A DNA stretch of 6,825 bases from Spirochaetota bacterium (GTDB lineage: Bacteria; Spirochaetota; Spirochaetia; SZUA-6), in assembly GCA_003641675.1 (NCBI GenBank), contig QNBI01000113.1:1-6825 (forward strand). Reading direction: 5' to 3'. The translations under genes were made by a program, and so were the position numbers. Below, one piece after another: positions 1 to 6,157 of this stretch. The notes beneath the pieces are model-generated. The model made no database searches and was not told the DNA's origin. It saw nothing but the letters and a program-made list of their open reading frames with translations. The first letter of the stretch is position 1, and each line of letters starts with the position of its first letter.

Positions 1-1
1 T

Positions 2-1432
2 GTTTTTAATCCTCTCATGCGAAAAGAAACCTTTATGCAGGAAGCTTATCATCTGGAAAATAATAACGGCAGTATTAATATCGTAGGTGTTGTTTTTAAT
101 GAAATGAAAGGCGCCTATTCCAACCCGGATTCAATTGCGGGAGAATTTGCGTATCGTTCTCTATTTCCTGATAATGAATACAAATATGATTCCGGAGGTG
201 AACCTTCGGCAATACCGGATTTAAGCTATGAAGAATTTGTTGAATTCCATAAAAAGTACTATCATCCGTCCAACTGTAAAATATTTCTCTACGGAAACAT
301 AAGTACAGAGAGGCATCTCGATTTTCTTGAAAAGAATTTTTTATCTGAATTTGCCATGCAGAAGAATAATATTACGATTAAAAACCAGAAAAGATGGAGC
401 AAACCAATTAATCTGGAAAAGACATACCCCGTTAAAGAAACGGCCGGAGGAGCAGCGAAAGACGGAAGAGGTTTTAAAAATAAAACAACGGTGCTCATAA
501 ACTGGCTCACAGTCTCTGCAACGGATCCCTACAAAGTTCTCATTATGGAAGTACTTGAAGAAATACTTATTGGAAATGCCGGATCCCCGCTTAGAAAGGC
601 TCTGGTGGAATCCAGACTCGGAGAAGATTTATCTCCTGTATCCGGTCTTGAAAGTGAAATAAAGGAACTTGTGTTTTCTGTGGGTTTACGGGGTACCGAT
701 CCGGATAAAGCAGAAGAGATAGAAGAGCTAATCTTTAAAATATTAAATGAAATATCTAATATAGGGATAGATAAAACAATAATAAATGCAGCCATGCACA
801 GTGTCGAATTTAACAATCGGGAGATAAGAGGCGGCGGATCTCCCTATGCATTAAGACTCATGAGAAAAGCTCTGCGCGGGTGGCTTCACGGCAGGGAGCC
901 TGACTCAACTCTTATTTTTAATCCCTACATCGAGAAGCTTAAAAAGAAAGTAAATGAGGATAACCATTTCTTTGAAAAGATAATTAGTGAATTGCTTCTT
1001 GAAAATACTCACAGGAGCAGGCTTGTTGTACGGCCCGATAAGAGGGATTTAATAAGTGAAGATATTAATAAAAAGGTAAGAAAAATAGAGAAAAAATTGT
1101 CAGAAAGTGATTTAGCGAGACTGGAAGAAAAAAATAGAATATTACGTGAGTACCTTGCAAAACCGGATGCCCCAGAGGCTATTGGCAAACTTCCTGTTTT
1201 AAAGCTTAAAGATGTCCCCTCCAAAGTGCAGATTATTCCATGCGATACAGCAGATTTAAAGGACAGAGTAAAATATTATTTTCATAATATATACACAAAT
1301 GGAATTGTTTATGTTGATATTGCTGTGGATGTGAGTGATTTGCCGGAAGAAATAGCCATATATCTTCCTGTATTCGGTAGGGCTGTATGTCGATCTGGTA
1401 TAGAAGCAATAAGCTATAGTGATATGGCGTAG
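2..1432 (+). CDS. PreP-like M16C zinc metallopeptidase, N-terminal part (5' end outside window; ends at an in-frame amber codon)
   Basis: The frame is open from the window edge (codons VFNPL precede the Met at base 17), so the true start lies upstream and that Met is internal. Numbering from it, residues 24-31 (GVVFNEMKG-type motif) carry E29, which matches the distal zinc-ligand glutamate of the inverted HxxEH...E site in the M16C presequence protease family. The HxxEH part would lie upstream of the window. Other family blocks are SLFPDNEYKYDSGGEP (about 48-63), IPDLSYEEF and YYHPSNCKIFLYGN (about 81-94). A charged helical stretch at about 345-385 fits the hinge joining the two halves of PreP, and the following LPVFGRA block begins the C-terminal half. 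The family degrades peptides (targeting peptides in organelles, unstructured peptides in bacteria); its cellular location here is unclear. The part ends at TAG 1430-1432, about 60-70 residues past the hinge and not at a domain boundary. The rest continues in the same frame in the next entry. Confidence 0.9.
   Translation, partial: VFNPLMRKETFMQEAYHLENNNGSINIVGVVFNEMKGAYSNPDSIAGEFAYRSLFPDNEYKYDSGGEPSAIPDLSYEEFVEFHKKYYHPSNCKIFLYGNISTERHLDFLEKNFLSEFAMQKNNITIKNQKRWSKPINLEKTYPVKETAGGAAKDGRGFKNKTTVLINWLTVSATDPYKVLIMEVLEEILIGNAGSPLRKALVESRLGEDLSPVSGLESEIKELVFSVGLRGTDPDKAEEIEELIFKILNEISNIGIDKTIINAAMHSVEFNNREIRGGGSPYALRLMRKALRGWLHGREPDSTLIFNPYIEKLKKKVNEDNHFFEKIISELLLENTHRSRLVVRPDKRDLISEDINKKVRKIEKKLSESDLARLEEKNRILREYLAKPDAPEAIGKLPVLKLKDVPSKVQIIPCDTADLKDRVKYYFHNIYTNGIVYVDIAVDVSDLPEEIAIYLPVFGRAVCRSGIEAISYSDMA
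1430..1432 (+). other. In-frame amber (TAG) codon interrupting the PreP-like gene
   Basis: The codons read ...Ser-Asp-Met-Ala-TAG-Met-Leu-Ala-Leu-Lys-Thr-Gly-Gly. Both flanks are in the same frame, and family similarity continues across the stop with no visible missing residues. From memory of PreP homologues, the stop falls about six residues before the conserved KTGG, where glutamine or another polar residue is common. A CAG-to-TAG transition would therefore explain it. The gene's final stop and the hsp20 stop are also TAG, which argues against genome-wide amber reassignment. The stop could be a sequencing error, a recent nonsense mutation, suppressed readthrough, or termination followed by reinitiation at the adjacent ATG. 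Confidence 0.85.
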
Positions 1433-2629
1433 ATGCTTGCATTAAAAACAGGAGGTTTTTATGCCGTAGAGGAGGCGTGCAGTATTTTAGGCAGGCGAGA
1501 TAATGAAGACAATTCTGTGATTCGGGAAAGTAACCGCTATATCTTTTTTCGTGTGAAAACTTTAAAGGAAGATTTAAAGGAAACCTTAAAACTCGTAGGC
1601 GATCTTTTAACAGGCGCTGATTTTAAGGACATTAAAAGGCTAAAGGATATAGTAATAGAACTGCGCAATGATATAAAAAGCGCACTCATTCCGAACGGAC
1701 ATTACTTTGCTATGCTCAGAGCGGGGAGCATGCAGACTAAGGCAAATAGGAACGAAGAAATATTAAAAGGAGTCACTCAACTTCTCTTTTTAACAGAGAT
1801 GGCACAGGATATTGACAGTTCTATTGAGGTTTTGTCTAATAATTTGTGTACACTCCGCGATTTTATTATAAATAAAAAGCGCCTGTCTTTAAATGTGACT
1901 TCGGATATTAAAGAGTTTAATTATATAAAAGAAGAGATTGTGGAGTTCGTTTCCGATATAGGTGAAGGGAACGGGGAGAAGAGCATAGATGCCTTCGGTA
2001 ATCCTTCTGTAAATATAGATGGTCTGCTACCAAAAGATAGAACCGAGGCTGTAGCTATTTCTTCAAAGGTAGGCTATGTGGCAAAGGTTCTGCCCGCAGC
2101 GTATTATGAAACCAAACTATCTGTTTATGAGTCTGTTCTTGCTCATGTGCTGAAAACAGGGTATTTATGGGAAAAAATACGTATGGAAGGAGGAGCCTAT
2201 GGAGCATTTGCCGTCCACTCAGGAGTAGAGGGCACTTTTGCCTTTGGCTCATACAGAGATCCGAATATAAACTCTACACTTAAGGGGTATTTAAAGTCTC
2301 TGGAATATTATAAGAAAGAGCAAGCTTCATCCGAATCCATTAAGAGAGCAATTATAGGAACTGTGGGAAGGGATGAAAAACCGATAGATCCGGGAGAAAG
2401 AGGTCTTGTAAGTCTAAAAAGAAAACTATATGGAATAGACGATAAGCTAAGGCAGTATAGAAGAGAAGTAATAATAGGTATTAAGCCCGCAGATATTTCA
2501 GCCGCTGCTTCGGCTCTGCTTGCTCGGTATAACGAGGGCACGGAAGTTGTCATGGCAAGCAGAGATTTAATTAACTCAGAATCTGGCGAGTATAATAAAT
2601 TAAAAGAAAATATTATAGAAATATCCTAG
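1433..2629 (+). CDS. PreP-like M16C zinc metallopeptidase, C-terminal part (same frame, after the amber codon)
   Basis: These 398 codons continue the C-terminal half of the M16C peptidase. Visible blocks are KTGG (residues 5-8), a segment matching the family's long helices with NGHYFAMLRAG (about 88-98), then KIRMEGGAYGAF (about 248-259) and SYRDPN (273-278). The Arg and Tyr of the IRMEGGAYG block (R250, Y256) correspond to the conserved C-terminal residues that help bind substrate in PreP and other M16 enzymes. All recognisable motifs are intact, so decay is absent or very recent. Together with the upstream part and the missing N-terminus, a readthrough product would be about 1000 residues, normal for PreP. 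ATG 1433 directly follows the TAG but has no Shine-Dalgarno sequence in the 25 bases before it, so independent initiation looks weak. Without the N-terminal half it would lack the zinc site and be inactive alone. The gene converges on hsp20. Confidence 0.88.
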   Translation: MLALKTGGFYAVEEACSILGRRDNEDNSVIRESNRYIFFRVKTLKEDLKETLKLVGDLLTGADFKDIKRLKDIVIELRNDIKSALIPNGHYFAMLRAGSMQTKANRNEEILKGVTQLLFLTEMAQDIDSSIEVLSNNLCTLRDFIINKKRLSLNVTSDIKEFNYIKEEIVEFVSDIGEGNGEKSIDAFGNPSVNIDGLLPKDRTEAVAISSKVGYVAKVLPAAYYETKLSVYESVLAHVLKTGYLWEKIRMEGGAYGAFAVHSGVEGTFAFGSYRDPNINSTLKGYLKSLEYYKKEQASSESIKRAIIGTVGRDEKPIDPGERGLVSLKRKLYGIDDKLRQYRREVIIGIKPADISAAASALLARYNEGTEVVMASRDLINSESGEYNKLKENIIEIS

Positions 2630-2766
2630 ACAGCAGGTATAATTTAAATACTTGATATTTCATTGATTATTTTAGGAAGACTTATCCAAATAAAACAAAA
2701 AAGAGACCTTTTAAACGAGGTCTCTTTTATATATATTTATCAGACGGCTGCCCGTCCTGCTGTCTA
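2627..2766. repeat. 11-bp perfect inverted repeat framing the convergent intergenic region
   Basis: TAGACAGCAGG at 2627-2637 is the exact reverse complement of CCTGCTGTCTA at 2756-2766. The outer three bases of each arm are the stop codons of the two convergent genes (PreP-like on plus, hsp20 on minus). A smaller hairpin, GACGG (2743-2747) with CCGTC (2752-2756) and loop CTGC, lies beside the right arm and shares one base with it. The arms are 118 bases apart with the terminator hairpin between them. No target-site duplication is visible outside the arms, so there is no support for calling it a mobile element. Confidence 0.6.
2699..2728. terminator. Bidirectional rho-independent terminator between convergent genes
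   Basis: AAAAGAGACC (2699-2708) pairs perfectly with GGTCTCTTTT (2719-2728), giving a 10-bp stem, extendable by one A-T and one G-T pair, with a loop of about 6-10 bases. On the plus strand it runs into TTTTATATATATTT. On the minus strand the hairpin is followed by a T-rich tract (TTTTTTGTTTTA). It lies between the stop of the PreP-like gene and the stop of hsp20, so it can end both transcripts. Confidence 0.88.
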
Positions 2767-3183
2767 ATTATTAATGTTTATTAATTTAGGTTTGGCGGCA
2801 GGTTTTTTAGCAATTAAGATTCTTAATAGGCCGTTTTTAAACTCTGCCTTTATATTTCCACGATCAACACCTTCCGGCAGTGTAAAACTTCTGGAAAATG
2901 ACATTTTATGCCTTTCTTTTAGGATATAGCCCTTCTTTTTTTCATCTTTTTTTTCTTCTTTTCTGGAGCTTAATGTAAGTAAATTACCATCGACCTTAAG
3001 TTCTATATCCTTATCTGTTAATCCGGGTAATTCGGCTTCCATTACATATTTGTCTTTCTCTTCTACAATATCGACGGAAGGATAGTTGAAGTTAAAATTA
3101 ATATCATCATCGAAAAATCTATCAAGGATTCCATCCCAATCGAATAGGGAAAGAGCGTTTGGATTATATTTAACAAGTTTCAT
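2764..3183 (-). CDS. Small heat-shock protein, Hsp20/alpha-crystallin family
   Basis: This 139-residue protein has the standard small-Hsp layout. A short N-terminal arm (about 1-34, with FDWDGILDRFF) is followed by an alpha-crystallin domain at about 35-127 with PSVDIVEEKDKYVMEAELPGL, the DIELKVDGNLLTL strand region and the diagnostic AEFKNGLLRI (113-122). The C-terminal tail carries the I-x-I motif as INI (135-137), which docks neighbouring subunits in the oligomer. It is an ATP-independent cytoplasmic holdase that keeps unfolding proteins soluble. A Lys/Glu-rich run at about 74-90 is unusually charged but sits in the variable loop between strands. The ATG is supported by AGGAGG with an 8-base spacing. 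The gene is convergent with the PreP-like peptidase and divergent from rnz. No CIRCE element is visible upstream, and I could not fold a convincing RNA thermometer over the ribosome-binding site. Confidence 0.95.
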   Translation of the reverse strand: MKLVKYNPNALSLFDWDGILDRFFDDDINFNFNYPSVDIVEEKDKYVMEAELPGLTDKDIELKVDGNLLTLSSRKEEKKDEKKKGYILKERHKMSFSRSFTLPEGVDRGNIKAEFKNGLLRILIAKKPAAKPKLININN

Positions 3184-3186
3184 TTT

Positions 3187-3195
3187 GAACCTCCT
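3187..3195 (-). promoter_or_regulatory. Strong Shine-Dalgarno of hsp20, overlapping the stop of a short upstream ORF
   Basis: Read on the minus strand, the sequence before the hsp20 ATG is GCTTAGGAGGTTCAAAATG. The AGGAGG core fixes the hsp20 start. The TAG within it is also the stop of the 64-codon hydrophobic ORF, an arrangement that would permit translational coupling if that ORF is translated. Confidence 0.75.
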
Positions 3196-3388
3196 AAGCT
3201 TTTATCTTTCTCTGAAAATAGTAAAGCAATATCTGTGCCAAATATAGAGAATTATAATTACTGGAATCATAGGGAATTAGAGCTATGCCAGTTTTCTTTC
3301 TAATAATAGTTATTAGAAAAAGTATCATAATGACACACTGTGAAAATAAGCAAATTAAGATGGGTAATACTGACACAATAAAATACAT
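3194..3388 (-). CDS. Doubtful 64-residue hydrophobic ORF upstream of hsp20
   Basis: I do not recognise this protein. Residues about 2-28 are a continuous hydrophobic stretch suited to one membrane segment. A basic RKK cluster follows, then a polar and Tyr/Leu-rich tail ending QRKIKA. Its stop lies in the hsp20 ribosome-binding site, 10 bases before the hsp20 ATG. Against it being a gene: there is no Shine-Dalgarno before its ATG (the preceding bases are an A-run), the region is AT-rich so chance hydrophobic ORFs are likely, and it contains a perfect dyad and a TATAAT box that look regulatory. It may be a small membrane protein, a leader ORF, a degraded gene remnant, or chance. Confidence 0.25.
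   Translation of the reverse strand: MYFIVSVLPILICLFSQCVIMILFLITIIRKKTGIALIPYDSSNYNSLYLAQILLYYFQRKIKA
3251..3256 (-). promoter_or_regulatory. Candidate -10 element for hsp20
   Basis: A perfect TATAAT is present on the minus strand and would start transcription about 60 bases before the hsp20 ATG. No recognisable -35 hexamer lies 17-18 bases upstream, so it would need an activator or be fortuitous in this AT-rich sequence. The same site reads TATAAT on the plus strand (3253-3258) because it is nearly palindromic. Confidence 0.25.
3297..3319. promoter_or_regulatory. Perfect 10-bp-arm dyad in the hsp20/rnz divergent region (candidate operator)
   Basis: TTTCTAATAA (3297-3306) and TTATTAGAAA (3310-3319) are exact reverse complements separated by TAG. 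A 23-bp dyad with a 3-base centre has the size and symmetry of a dimeric repressor or activator site. It is too AT-rich, with too short a loop, to be a good terminator. It lies about 40 bases upstream of the candidate hsp20 -10 box and inside the doubtful 64-codon ORF. The cognate regulator is unknown; it is not a CIRCE element. Confidence 0.4.
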
Positions 3389-3429
3389 TATTTTTTTTAA
3401 ACTAACTGAATATAAAAAGCTTATTGGAC

Positions 3430-3461
3430 TTTACATCTTTTAGAAATTGGTCTTTTATAGT
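3430..3461 (+). promoter_or_regulatory. Weak candidate promoter for the rnz-gld operon
   Basis: TTTACA (3430-3435, five of six to the -35 consensus) and TATAGT (3456-3461, five of six to the -10 consensus) precede rnz, but the 20-base spacer is longer than optimal. Transcription would start about 35 bases before the rnz ATG. It is the best plus-strand pair I could see between 3184 and 3503; the rest of that AT-rich stretch holds only the items listed separately. Confidence 0.3.
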
Positions 3462-3503
3462 ATCTTCTGATTTGATAATTTAAGTAAATATAAGGATAAC
3501 CGG

Positions 3504-4433
3504 ATGAACCTTGAAGCATTTGTACTTGGTACAGGCGGAATGATGCCTCTTCCAAACAGGAGTTTAACATCTATTCTTCTTCGAAGAAACGAAGAACAGC
3601 TTCTATTTGACTGTGGAGAGGGTACTCAAGTTTCTCTTAGAAGGCTTAATTTAAAGTGGAAAAAAATAACAGCGGTCTTTATTTCTCATACTCATGCAGA
3701 TCATATAACCGGCCTTCCTGGTATTTTAATGCTTTCATCACAGGTTGAACGGGAAGAGCCTCTGTATATAATCGGACCTCCTAAAATAAAAGAGTATGTG
3801 GAGGCTAACAGAAAAATACTCGATATGTTCATTAACTATGAGGTTATAGTTAATGAAATTACAAAACCCGGCGTTGTTTTTAGTACAGAAGAGTTTAGCA
3901 TTAATGCTTTTAAGCTTCTCCACTCAAAACCCTGCATGGGTTATACTCTCGAAGAAAAAGAACGTCCCGGAGTATTTTATCCTGAAAAAGCTATAAAATT
4001 AGGTATTCCGAGAGGGCCTTTGTGGTCAAAGCTGCAGGCTGGAAATGATGTTACGCTTAATAATGGCAGAGAAATTACGCCTTCACAGATTATGGGCCCA
4101 AAAAGAAGGGGGCGCAAATTTTCCTTTGTTACCGATACAGCCCTTGTAGATACAATTACGGAGAATGTAAATAATTCAGATCTCTTTATCTGTGAAGGTA
4201 TGTTTACAGAGGATCTTAAAGAAAGTGCGAAGGAAAAAAAGCATTTAACAGCTATTCAAGCTGCTTCTATTGCCAGGAAAGCTAATGTCGGTAAGTTAGG
4301 ATTAATTCATTACAGCCCCAGATACACAGAACGTGACCTTAAAAAGTTGCTTTCGGAGGCAAAGAGTATTTTCCCGGAAAGCTTTTTAACCAGGGAACTG
4401 CAGGCGATTGATATTCCATATATTGACATGTAA
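3504..4433 (+). CDS. rnz: Ribonuclease Z (tRNA 3'-processing endonuclease)
   Basis: This 309-residue protein has the usual length of the short bacterial form. It is a metallo-beta-lactamase-fold endonuclease that cuts tRNA precursors after the discriminator base so that CCA can be added. The DCGEGTQ block (36-42) and zinc motif HTHADH (62-67) are complete. Further metal-site residues are visible as H140 (LLHSKPCMGY), D211 (FVTDT), H247 (KHLTA) and H269 (IHYSPRY). GPP at 91-93 and the GPLWSKLQAG...GPKRRGRK segment (171-205) match the substrate-handling regions of the family. The ATG is supported by AAGGAT at 3492-3497. The N-terminus (MNLEAFVLGTGGMMPLPNRS) resembles spirochaetal RNase Z as I recall it. 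It is first in a plus-strand run with only 44 bases before the ABC gene and no terminator between, so co-transcription is likely, though no functional link to the transporter is evident. Confidence 0.95.
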   Translation: MNLEAFVLGTGGMMPLPNRSLTSILLRRNEEQLLFDCGEGTQVSLRRLNLKWKKITAVFISHTHADHITGLPGILMLSSQVEREEPLYIIGPPKIKEYVEANRKILDMFINYEVIVNEITKPGVVFSTEEFSINAFKLLHSKPCMGYTLEEKERPGVFYPEKAIKLGIPRGPLWSKLQAGNDVTLNNGREITPSQIMGPKRRGRKFSFVTDTALVDTITENVNNSDLFICEGMFTEDLKESAKEKKHLTAIQAASIARKANVGKLGLIHYSPRYTERDLKKLLSEAKSIFPESFLTRELQAIDIPYIDM

Positions 4434-4465
4434 CCATTATAAGGATTAGTTTGTTAAAAACATGC

Positions 4466-4471
4466 GGAGGG
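4466..4471 (+). promoter_or_regulatory. Ribosome-binding site of the ABC ATPase gene
   Basis: GGAGGG lies 6 bases before ATG 4478 and supports that start. The 44-base gap after rnz shows neither hairpin nor promoter. Confidence 0.7.
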
Positions 4472-4477
4472 TAAAGT

Positions 4478-5431
4478 ATGATTGTTGCATCGGATTTAGG
4501 TAAACTCTACGGCTCTATTGAAGCAGTCAAGGGTATCTCCTTTAACATTGAAAAAGGGGAAATTGTAGGTCTCCTTGGCCCTAACGGGGCGGGGAAAACG
4601 ACTATTATGAAAATATTGACCTGTTATATGTTTCCCTCTTACGGAGATGCCAGTGTAAATGATTACAATATTTTCACAGATCCGCTTAAAGTGAAACAGT
4701 CCATAGGATATCTGCCGGAGAATGCCCCTCTATATCCGGATTTAAATGTGATTGAATATCTCGAATTTATGGCGGATGCGAGGGGTTTAACAGGTGCAAG
4801 CAGAAAAGAAAGATTAGAGTACGTTCTGGATGCCTGCAGCATAGAAGATGTTGCATACAGAGGAATTGGGAAGCTATCCAAAGGTTACAGGCAAAGAACC
4901 GGACTTGCTCAGGCAATTATTCATGACCCGGAAATATTAATTCTGGATGAACCTACCACCGGCCTTGATCCTAACCAGATTATTGAAATACGTGAACTTA
5001 TAAAAAAGTTGGGAAAAGAAAAAACAGTTATTCTTTCAACTCATATACTGCAGGAAGTAGAGGCAACCTGCGGCAGAGTTTTAATCTTAAACGAGGGGAA
5101 AATTATAGCTCGGGGTACGACAGAAGATATAGGAAGGGAAATGAAAGGCGAAGTGCTCCTCGATTTAACATTAAAAGGAACAAATTTGGAAAATGCGGAT
5201 AAATCACTTGTTTCCCTGTCTGGCGTTAAAAAAATACTGAACAGTAAAAAGGTTGAAGATACCAAGAGAAATTTCCATCTCTCTCTGACTCCGCAGGCAA
5301 ATGCAGAAGAAGAGATATTTGACTGGGCTGTTTCCAATGGCTATAAAATTACAGCAATGATACCCGAAAAATTCAGTCTGGAAGATATATTTATTAAACT
5401 AACACACGAAGGAGGAGAAAATGCCAACTAA
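4478..5431 (+). CDS. ABC-2 type transporter ATP-binding protein, GldA-like
   Basis: This 317-residue ABC ATPase powers an ABC-2 transporter from the cytoplasmic face. Walker A is GPNGAGKT (34-41). The Q-loop region reads GYLPENAPLY (77-86), with Glu where many families have Gln, as is usual in the GldA/NatA-like ABC-2 group. The signature is LSKGYRQR (133-140) in place of LSGGQ, Walker B is ILILDEPT (153-160), the D-loop is GLDP (162-165) and the switch His is H189 (STH). Residues about 225-317 form the C-terminal extension common in this subfamily, ending with a FSLEDIFIKLT motif. The stop overlaps the start of the permease gene by 11 bases and the permease ribosome-binding site lies in its last codons, so the two are translationally coupled. 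The GldA name rests on the neighbouring GldF- and GldG-like genes; taken alone it could only be called an ABC-2 ATPase. Confidence 0.92.
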   Translation: MIVASDLGKLYGSIEAVKGISFNIEKGEIVGLLGPNGAGKTTIMKILTCYMFPSYGDASVNDYNIFTDPLKVKQSIGYLPENAPLYPDLNVIEYLEFMADARGLTGASRKERLEYVLDACSIEDVAYRGIGKLSKGYRQRTGLAQAIIHDPEILILDEPTTGLDPNQIIEIRELIKKLGKEKTVILSTHILQEVEATCGRVLILNEGKIIARGTTEDIGREMKGEVLLDLTLKGTNLENADKSLVSLSGVKKILNSKKVEDTKRNFHLSLTPQANAEEEIFDWAVSNGYKITAMIPEKFSLEDIFIKLTHEGGENAN

Positions 5432-6146
5432 TGTTTCCAGCATTGTAAAAAAGGAATTAAAGTCATACTTTAATTCACCTATCGCATATGTAGTTGTTTC
5501 TGCTTTTCTGTTATTTACATCTATATGGCTATTTTATCTCCAGAGCTTTTTTGCAAATAATACAGCTTCATTAAGAATCTACTTTGCTGTAATACCAACC
5601 GTTTTTATTATTCTGCTACCCGCATTAACCATGCGTTCATGGGCGGAGGAGAAAAAACTAGGCACAATAGAGCTCTTAATGACATTACCATACAGAGAAG
5701 AGCAGCTGGTAATAGGTAAATTTCTAAGCACATTTGTTCTTCTCTTAATTATGATTATATTAACCCTGCCAATTCCTATTATGTTAAGCGCACTGGGTAA
5801 TTTTGACTGGGGGCAGATCGCAGGTGAATATTTAGGCGTTCTGTTAATTGGAGCCGCAGGTATTGCAATTGGCCTGTTTGTGTCATCCATTGCTACGAAT
5901 CAGATATCCGCATTTGTTGTAACACTCCTCATTCTACTGCTTCTCACTTTAATTAATGCAGTTAACTCCATAGCAAGTATTCCATTGTGGATGACTTCTG
6001 TATTTAATTATCTGTCGCTTGGCTATCACTTCGAAAGTTTTAGAAAAGGACTTATAGATACAAGAGACTTAATATATTACGTTCTTATAACCGGCCTGTT
6101 CCTCTACATAAACGTCAAAGTGCTTATATTTAGAAAATGGATGTGA
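5421..6146 (+). CDS. ABC-2 type transporter permease, GldF-like
   Basis: This 241-residue membrane protein has about six predicted membrane segments, at roughly 20-42, 53-73, 100-124, 137-157, 163-187 and 217-235. The cytoplasmic block TMRSWAEEKKLGTIELLMTLP (70-90), between segments 2 and 3, is a hallmark of GldF/ABC-2 permeases and probably contacts the ATPase. GIAIGLFVSSIATNQISAF (147-165) and YHFESFRKGLIDTRDLIYY (202-220) are also typical of GldF. The start has a strong GGAGGAG (5411-5417) and overlaps the end of the ATPase gene by 11 bases. The length is normal. In gliding Bacteroidetes GldA, GldF and GldG are associated with motility. In other phyla the same trio is common, and the substrate here cannot be told from sequence. 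Confidence 0.92.
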   Translation: MPTNVSSIVKKELKSYFNSPIAYVVVSAFLLFTSIWLFYLQSFFANNTASLRIYFAVIPTVFIILLPALTMRSWAEEKKLGTIELLMTLPYREEQLVIGKFLSTFVLLLIMIILTLPIPIMLSALGNFDWGQIAGEYLGVLLIGAAGIAIGLFVSSIATNQISAFVVTLLILLLLTLINAVNSIASIPLWMTSVFNYLSLGYHFESFRKGLIDTRDLIYYVLITGLFLYINVKVLIFRKWM

Positions 6147-6157
6147 GGGTAGCAAGA

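Noticed and set aside
1448..1469. A strong GGAGG followed at good spacing by ATG 1461, just after the amber codon, looking like a restart site for the C-terminal PreP part.
   Set aside because: The ATG is out of frame with the peptidase and reads Met-Pro-stop. The GGAGG simply encodes the conserved Thr-Gly-Gly of the protein.
289..2553. Several minus-strand ORFs of 65-95 codons opposite the PreP-like gene.
   Set aside because: They lie wholly antisense to a strongly supported conserved gene, resemble no known proteins and are low in complexity, as expected of shadow frames.
1430..2629. Whole-gene amber recoding (for example pyrrolysine use) in this organism.
   Set aside because: TAG also ends the PreP-like gene at 2627-2629 and hsp20 at 2766-2764, where the proteins end at normal family lengths, and no pyl genes are in view.
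2627..2766. A miniature mobile element with terminal inverted repeats.
   Set aside because: There is no target-site duplication, the arms coincide with gene stop codons, and the interior is mainly a normal terminator.
3389..3503. A riboswitch or small RNA before rnz.
   Set aside because: The stretch is short and AT-rich, with no stable stem or recognisable aptamer motif.
3738..5890. Minus-strand ORFs of 61-103 codons opposite rnz and the ABC transporter genes.
   Set aside because: They mirror well-supported coding sequence and have no recognisable domains or convincing start signals.
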